This document shows, piece by piece, positions 58,421-64,000 of a stretch of 64,000 nt of DNA. The stretch is taken from the NCBI GenBank assembly GCA_020631735.1, contig CM036197.1:50267880-50331879 (forward strand), in the 5' to 3' direction. This DNA is from Saccharum officinarum (Eukaryota > Streptophyta > Magnoliopsida > Poales > Poaceae). A program made the translations under genes and the position numbers. Each line of letters begins with the position of its first letter. The stretch's first letter is position 1. The notes below the pieces were generated by a model. It was not told the DNA's origin. It searched no databases and worked only from the letters and a program-made list of their open reading frames with translations.

Positions 58421-59759
58421 GTCAAAATTAAAACATACAAAAATCATCCTTTTTACACTAATTCTAGATCACTGTTGGGTAGAAATAGAATTAATGCATG
58501 ATAAAATCATTATGACATCATAATACTGCTATTAATCAACGTTGGTCAGAATAATAACAATATTATGATCATATTTTAAATTTATCTATTTTTCTAAAAT
58601 TAAATTCTCCGTTGGTTTGAATTTAATAATAAAATTAATAACATCAAGTACGCAGCGAAAACAGATTTACCATTATCATAATAATATTTTCCAGAAGCAA
58701 ATTTACTGTTAACTGAACAAAAATATCGTTGGATAAATTTGTACAGAAAATATGCATCAAATTCAATTCAAATTTCTTTTTAAAACCATCAAAGTTTGCT
58801 TCTGGAAAAAATTAAAATGAAGTCATACATTTCGGCCCAGCCGCTCAAAATGCAGCTCGCGGCCCATTTGCTTCAAAATCGCTCAGAGGCCAGCATGTTC
58901 CGTGGCCCATATTTGCCAAAAACCGGCCCAGCCAGCGAAACCGGCCCAGGCTGCTCGTCAGCTGCCGAGACAGCCGCGCCCAGGCCGCAACCTGGGCCTG
59001 GGCGGCGATTCGCCCTACCGAGCTCGCCCGCCTGGGCTCATTTGAGCCCAATTAATTCCAGCCGTCGATCTCAGGGTTTGATCATCCAACGGCCACGCGC
59101 TCACGTCGGAGGGTCAAAACCGGCAGCAGCCGGCTTTCCCCAAAACCCTAGAATCATTTCTCATTTCGTTTCCTCCTTTGCCTTTCCAGTCGCAGTGGAG
59201 CGGCGGACACAGCGGCGGCGCCCATGCGCCCGGCCGCACCGTCGAGGGAAGAAGCCGGTGGAGCAAAACGGCGTTCCCGTACCCTCTCTTTCTCCCTTTC
59301 CTCTTTCCTGTTGTTCCGAGCGCCCGCATCGAGCACCAGTAACAGTCCTCGCCCATGGCGAGCGGTGGAGGAAGATGGTGGTGCCGCTGCCGGACCCCTC
59401 GCTGGCGCGTGAGCTCGCCCTAGGCGGAGCTCACCGCCGTCGAGAGGTCTGGGCAACGGTGCCGTGAGCATGCGCGCGCGCCACGGGATCACCGGCGAGC
59501 GGCAGCTCCAGTTCTTTCCCGCACGGTGTCCATGACGCCGTGGGTGGTGACGGAGGTAAGGGCGACGGTAGGTCAGCCATTTGCGTCCTTTATTTTGTTA
59601 GGGTTAGGGTTCCGGTGCACTTTTCTGATCCGAGATCGGTCTCTTCCTCTCTTTTCTATTCCCCATCTAGGGTTAGGGGTTCGGGTATTGTACTATTCCG
59701 ATTAAAAATCGGTTTTTGTTTCTTTCTTTTCCCCAACAGCTAGATTTACATGCTATGTA
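58421..59759. other. Long leader between Copia PBS and gag
   Basis: About 1.3 kb with an AT-rich half (58421-58800) and a GC-rich half (58830-59560) containing GGCCCA/TGGGCC boxes and, on the + strand, AAAACCCTAGAATC near 59141, which looks like the promoter and first exon of a host gene. A transduced host fragment is possible. A + frame of 223 codons (58796-59467) has no recognisable domain. Confidence 0.5.
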
Positions 59760-59773
59760 GGCTCTGATACCAA
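59760..59773 (-). other. Copia primer-binding site (initiator tRNA-Met)
   Basis: Directly after the 5' LTR on the minus strand comes TTGGTATCAGAGCC, complementary to the 3' end of plant initiator methionine tRNA, the standard Copia primer site. Confidence 0.93.
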
Positions 59774-60266
59774 TGTTATAGTTCTAGGACCGGATAGCAG
59801 TAGATCAGCGGGTAGTACTATGTATTTCGGTTACGAACATCAAGATTCTAGTGAAAGAACTACCGGATCCGAGATGTAGAGAGAGATGAGGAGATTGGGG
59901 TAGTGCAAACCATCTGTGGAATGGGTGCGGTGGAGTTCGATCCGGACGCCATCACGAACGTTGATGGCGGCTGCACACGGGCAGCGACGTTCGGGAAGGA
60001 AGGTCGGTGCAGTGGAGATCGGCGATGACCGAGTGGAGGCGGAGGTGCTTCCCGTCGCTCACAGCGCGACCCTCGAGATCGGTTAGGTTGTAGGTAGGAA
60101 TGGCGGCTCTGACGAACCTCATGACTCGAGCCCCGCTCCCCACCTCCTTTATATAGCGCTGCGCGACGGGGCCCACCAGCCATTGTTAGGCTAGCGCCCC
60201 CGATCAGGGCGCGGATCAAGAGCCTAATGTGCCGTTGGGCTCATTAGAGGAGAGATCAACCTTACA
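59774..60266 (-). repeat. Copia 5' LTR (right in the window)
   Basis: 493 bp; same ends as the left LTR (TGTTATAGTTCTAGGACC ... CAACCTTACA). Compared with the left LTR it repeatedly has one base fewer in runs of G or C, plus several substitutions. Confidence 0.95.
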
Positions 60267-60976
60267 GGGTTCTGCTCCGAGCACTCGAACCGGCTCTTGG
60301 TCTCCGAGTTCGTGGAGAACGGCTCGCTGGACAAGGCCCTCTTCGTCTCCGACGGCGGCGGCGAAGAGCGCTGGGGTGGCGTTCGCGGTACAAGATCGCC
60401 GCCGGCGTCGCCCAAGGGGCTGGCCTACCTGCACCACGAGTGCCTGGAGTGGATCGTGCACTGCGACGTGAAGCCGGAGAAACATACTGCTGGACGGCGA
60501 GCTTGACCCCAAGATCACCGACTTCGGGCTGGTGAAGCTGCTCAGCCGGGACGCGTGCGGCCGGCTTGATGTCGTCCCGAGCGCAGTGCACCACTAGGGG
60601 ATACACATACACCGCGCCGGAGTGGACGGCAGGCCTCCGATCACGGGAAGGCCGACGTGTACAGCTTCGGCGTCGTGCTCCTGGAGCTGCTCAGGAGAGG
60701 AGGGGAGGAGGAGGTGTGCAGCATGGATTTCCGGCGGCTGGTCGCGTGGATAAGGAGAAGACAACAGAGCGTGATGAGGAGCTGTCGTCGTTTGCATGGC
60801 TGGAGGAGTTCATTGATCGGAGATTGCACGGTGACTTCAGCCGATTGCAGGCGGCGGCAATGCTGGAGCTGGCGGTCTCGTGCGTGGATGACGATCCCGT
60901 CAGGAGGCCAAACATGAACGCCGTTCTGCAGAAGCTTTTGTCCCGAAGATGCAGCGTCTATGCGCTATGCGCGTGA
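60267..60976 (+). pseudogene. S-domain receptor kinase, 3' part (kinase domain), broken
   Basis: This continues the kinase interrupted at 53474. In shifting frames it reads FCSEHSNRLLVSEFVENGSL (from 60269), GLAYLHHECLEWIVHCDVKPE (about 60418-60480, with D of HCDVK as catalytic base), DPKITDFGLVKLLSR (about 60508-60552), YTAPEWTAG (about 60607-60633), KADVYSFGVVLLELLRRGGE (about 60647-60706), and a C-terminal lobe ending RPNMNAVLQKLLSRR. HCD in place of HRD makes it a non-RD kinase, which is normal for this family. Extra bases (for example near 60410 and 60480) shift the frame. The stop is at 60974-60976. Confidence 0.9.
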
Positions 60977-61252
60977 GTGACGTGCCCCTTGTCATCGGTT
61001 TCCAATGAAACGTGAAGGGGAAAAAAATAATACAGAACCTGGCATGCGGTACCGTGCTGCTGTCCAATAACCCGTGACACTTAGATCTTCCGTTGAGATT
61101 TCCCTTCCTCTCCTCCACACTCGTCATCTAGTGACAGCTTATACAGTGACACGTGCGGAAATGCTTTATTTTTGACTAAATTGCAATTTTTTACTAGATT
61201 GAATTTGTACAAATATAATGCACTTTTCTTTTGTAAAACACGCTGCGATGCA

Positions 61253-64000
61253 TGTCACACCCATTTATCGACCAAATGGAATGCATACCCTTATGTGCGC
61301 CCAGAGATCAATCACACATAAGTTCACAAATTATAACAGAAGTATCATCACAAATGTTATTACATCACGATATTTAAACACATAGTCTTAACACAAACGT
61401 AGCGGAAGTATAAATAAAAATCTCTCGTGGTAGCTCCAGTCACAGGTACATTGACTGGTTGACAGCAAGACTAGTAATCTTCAGGGAAGTAGGCGTAGTA
61501 GTCACTATTACCTCCATCTGTTACCCATCCGGGATTTTTATCCAAGTAAAAGAAATAAACAAGCGTAAGTACATCTCGTACTCAACAAGTGTAACATGGG
61601 GTTCATGAGGCTCAAAAAGGCATATTCATTGTTTATCAGCATGTAGCTTTTAGTTAGCATGATTTTAGCATAACAATAGCATCAAAATGTCTCAATATAA
61701 ACATTAAACATATGATCCATGTGAAATGATTAATGAATAGCAAAAACATAATCATAAACAATTATTCAACTATTCCATAAGGGTCCAAGGCCACTCGTGA
61801 CCGTGAGCACGGCTGTTATAACAGTTTTACACTCTGCAGAGGTTGTACACTTTCACTGTGAGTCGTGTTACCCAAATGCCCGGGTTAATTACTCCCAAAA
61901 CACTACCAAGGTGAGCAGGCAGGGTAAACACTATGAAGTCTTTCGAAGGTTCGTCTAACAAGTTAGGGTCATTAGATTTCACTCGGCAAACAGATGTAGA
62001 GCCCCCCTTCCTGATGGCACAATAACACGCAGCCTATACACATGAGGACAGAGGCCGCACTATACCCGATTCGTCAAGCCATTCTTACGCCATAAAGGAA
62101 TACCTCTAACAAGCTAGAAAAGGTCCTTCTATATGACTAAAGCCAGAGCCATATAGCCCCCACAGTTGTACTGTAAATCCCGGATTGTCGCTTATAGATG
62201 AGTCCTTATGGAGAGTAACAAGAGCACAAAGTAACCCCATGCTCTAGTACCCTTAAACAGTAATAAAATCATCTTTTAATGTTTATTGCATATTCCATTA
62301 GTCAAATTACATGATCATAGTCCATGTTTAAGCACTAGCCAAACTACTCAATGCAATATAATAGGTACCAAGGTAAAGGATCAATCGCTAAGTCATCCTT
62401 AACAAGGAATAAATGCATAATGATATTAATTGCATATGGTGAATAGGACAACAAGGATAATCCCATGCTATACTTGCCTTGCTCAAACTGGTCCTGAAGA
62501 TCTTGCTCGTAGTAAAGCTCTTGATCTCCAACGAATTTCTCACCGTCTATACTCGATCAACCAATATCAACAACACACATCCAGAGGCAATCATGCATAG
62601 ACAAACAAGACTATAATTAGAACAATACACCAACAGTAAGAAAATAAAATAAAAAGTCTTTAAAATGAATCTACAACTTGCTAGGATCACACAGACGCGA
62701 AGATCACGAAAATCGGAACTAAAACGACAAAGTTATGAATTTCCAAAGATTTCCTATAGAAAAATAAATACTTTAATATAAACTTGAAAATAAATTATCT
62801 CAAACCTACTGTACAGTTCTATCATCACGTAGAGCTCGCAAATACGAATCTAACGCAATTTGAATGGATCAAATCGGAGTTAAAACGAAAATTTATGACT
62901 AAAACAAACTGAGTGGCAAAACTGTAAATATCAGAAAGCGTATTTTTCATTTACCGAAACGAAATACGTTTTCAACCGATCAAAGCGTACTCTGAGCTTT
63001 ACGTTTTAGGACTGCGGGTTAAGAACTTAAAAACTTCAGGGTTTCTTTTACAATTTACAAACGAACCGGTAACTTCTATTTACATCCGTTGGATTCAAAT
63101 CGGACGGTCCAGATCTGATCAGGGAGGAAACCGGCGGCGCTCCGGTCGGAATCGGCCGACGGTGAGCTTCCCGCGGCGCCGCCATGGCCGGAAAAACCTA
63201 TCTCGACTCTACGGTGCACGAAAACGCGAACGAGAGCACCTGCGGGTAGACAACTCGAACGCGAACTCACCTAGGCAGAATCGTGGCCGGGGATGAAGCA
63301 AGGAGCGCGTGCGGCTTGGAGGGGCGGACGGTGGAGCTCGTGCTCGCGGTGACCTAGCTCCCGAGCACCAAAGCGGCTACCGATAAGACGGGATGAGGGC
63401 GGAGAGGTGAGGGTCTCGTTTTATAGCCCGTGGGCATCTCGGTTATGGAAAGGAGGGAGATTTGGAGATCGATTCGGATCGGGGAAAAGAGGGAAGGCGG
63501 CGTTCGTCGAGGAAAGCGCCGGAGGAAGAAGAAGGAAAGGTGAGAAGAGACACTGACAAGCGGGACCCACATGTCAGCGGCTCAGGGCGGAAAGAACGCG
63601 GCCGCTGCGGGACGCGAGCGCGCGCGCGCGTGACGGGCTGTCGGGCCGTGACTTGGGCTCGGCCCAGGAGGAGAAGGAGGCCGCGGGAGAGAGGAAAGAG
63701 CGGGCCGCGCACGCTGGGCTGCGGGAGAAACGGCCCAAGAGCAGAGAGAGAATAAGAATTCCTTTTCCAATTTTTCAAATTCCTTTTTCAACTGATTTTC
63801 AAATCAAATTCAAATTTAAATCAAACCACTCAATACAAAACTTCAAATGCAGCAGCATGAATGCACAAACATGTTTCTACCCTTATATTTGATTTTAAAT
63901 TTATAAAAATTATTCTTATTCTAAATTTTGCATGCTTCACAAAAATAAATATAAAAATCATGTTTTTCCCTATTTTTCTTCTTTTCAAATTTTTAGGGTG
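61253..64000 (-). mobile_element. Long LTR, 2.75 kb, running off the window end
   Basis: Starts TGTCACACCC at 61253. The last bases of the window are TTTAGGGTG, so a further TGACA would complete the inverted end GGGTGTGACA. A TATA-like box in the minus direction (GGCTATAAAACGAG, at about 63417-63430) below a GC-rich segment suggests minus-strand transcription. The left part has the usual non-coding LTR style (GTAGCGGAAGTATAAAT near 61400). The neighbouring DNA to the left is the kinase pseudogene and holds no primer site, so this is either a 3' LTR or a solo LTR. No protein domain is present. Confidence 0.7.

Larger units (their letters stand above)
53475..60266 (-). mobile_element. Copia (Ty1) LTR retrotransposon inserted in the receptor kinase
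   Basis: Two LTRs (53475-53972 and 59774-60266) bound a Copia interior on the minus strand: primer-binding site, a long leader, gag, protease, integrase, reverse transcriptase and RNase H, in the Copia order. The flanks are G-rich (…TGTGGGG on the left, GGGTTC on the right), consistent with a target duplication in a G run whose exact length is unclear. Stops and frame changes interrupt the polyprotein, so this copy is inactive as read. The solo LTR at 33099-33612 belongs to a related family. Confidence 0.95.

Noticed and set aside
58796..59467. 223-codon plus-strand frame in the Copia leader
   Set aside because: Low-complexity, GC-rich composition without a domain. Kept only as a possible captured host fragment.
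63443..63791. Frames in the GC-rich part of the terminal LTR
   Set aside because: They lie in the putative promoter segment of the LTR, overlap on both strands and have no domains.

Overview
The window is nuclear DNA of a grass. Plant genes with GT–AG introns (COP9 signalosome subunit 5, a FAR1-type factor, a PPR protein, a class VI receptor-like cytoplasmic kinase) sit among Tourist and Stowaway MITEs, a Helitron, hAT, CACTA and LTR retrotransposons. Element types and GC-rich first exons suggest an Andropogoneae-like genome (sorghum or sugarcane relatives), which is inference. One 100-N assembly gap lies at 52295-52394.

Layout. 1-1621: no gene recognised. 2164-12895: a decayed autonomous-type Helitron (Rep plus Pif1-like helicase, + strand) with an intact 3' hairpin/CTAG end; its leader holds a small hAT element (1630-2139), and its Rep reading frame is split by a second hAT (6383-10119) that itself holds a 2.4 kb solo LTR (6985-9428). 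13290-14362: a rearranged partial copy of the CSN5 gene. 14805-17419 (-): FAR1-related gene in 3 coding exons, divergent from a PPR gene at 18942-21082 (+). 21190-23487: a DEAD-box helicase fragment and two unrecognised spliced exons. 24708-27950 (-): COP9 signalosome subunit 5, six coding exons that splice in frame to 361 residues. 28373-29433: a fold-back element with subterminal tandem repeats. 31403-31948: an isolated ORF, probably retroelement-derived. 33099-33612: a solo Copia LTR; 33899-34104: a 5'-truncated LINE tail. 35452-40401 (-): receptor-like cytoplasmic kinase, six exons, 379 residues, with MITEs in its introns.

41736-43647 is a MITE and microsatellite cluster. 44613 onward is a CACTA element with its left terminus, nine subterminal GCGTCACT motifs and a broken TNP2 transposase; no right terminus is visible. 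50975-52294 looks like part of another LTR element. 52395-60976 is an S-domain (G-type lectin) receptor kinase pseudogene with many small indels, split by a 6.8 kb Copia element (53475-60266, - strand). The last 2.7 kb is one long LTR that appears to end a few bases beyond the window.

The four host genes show no sign of acting in one pathway. I found no clearly new biological system. The most informative items are the three-level nesting in the Helitron, the Helitron's His-to-Tyr change in the HUH motif, the CSN5 segmental copy, the GC-AG intron in CSN5, and the receptor kinase destroyed by the Copia element. Exon boundaries were assigned by eye from splice consensus and frame, without transcript support.
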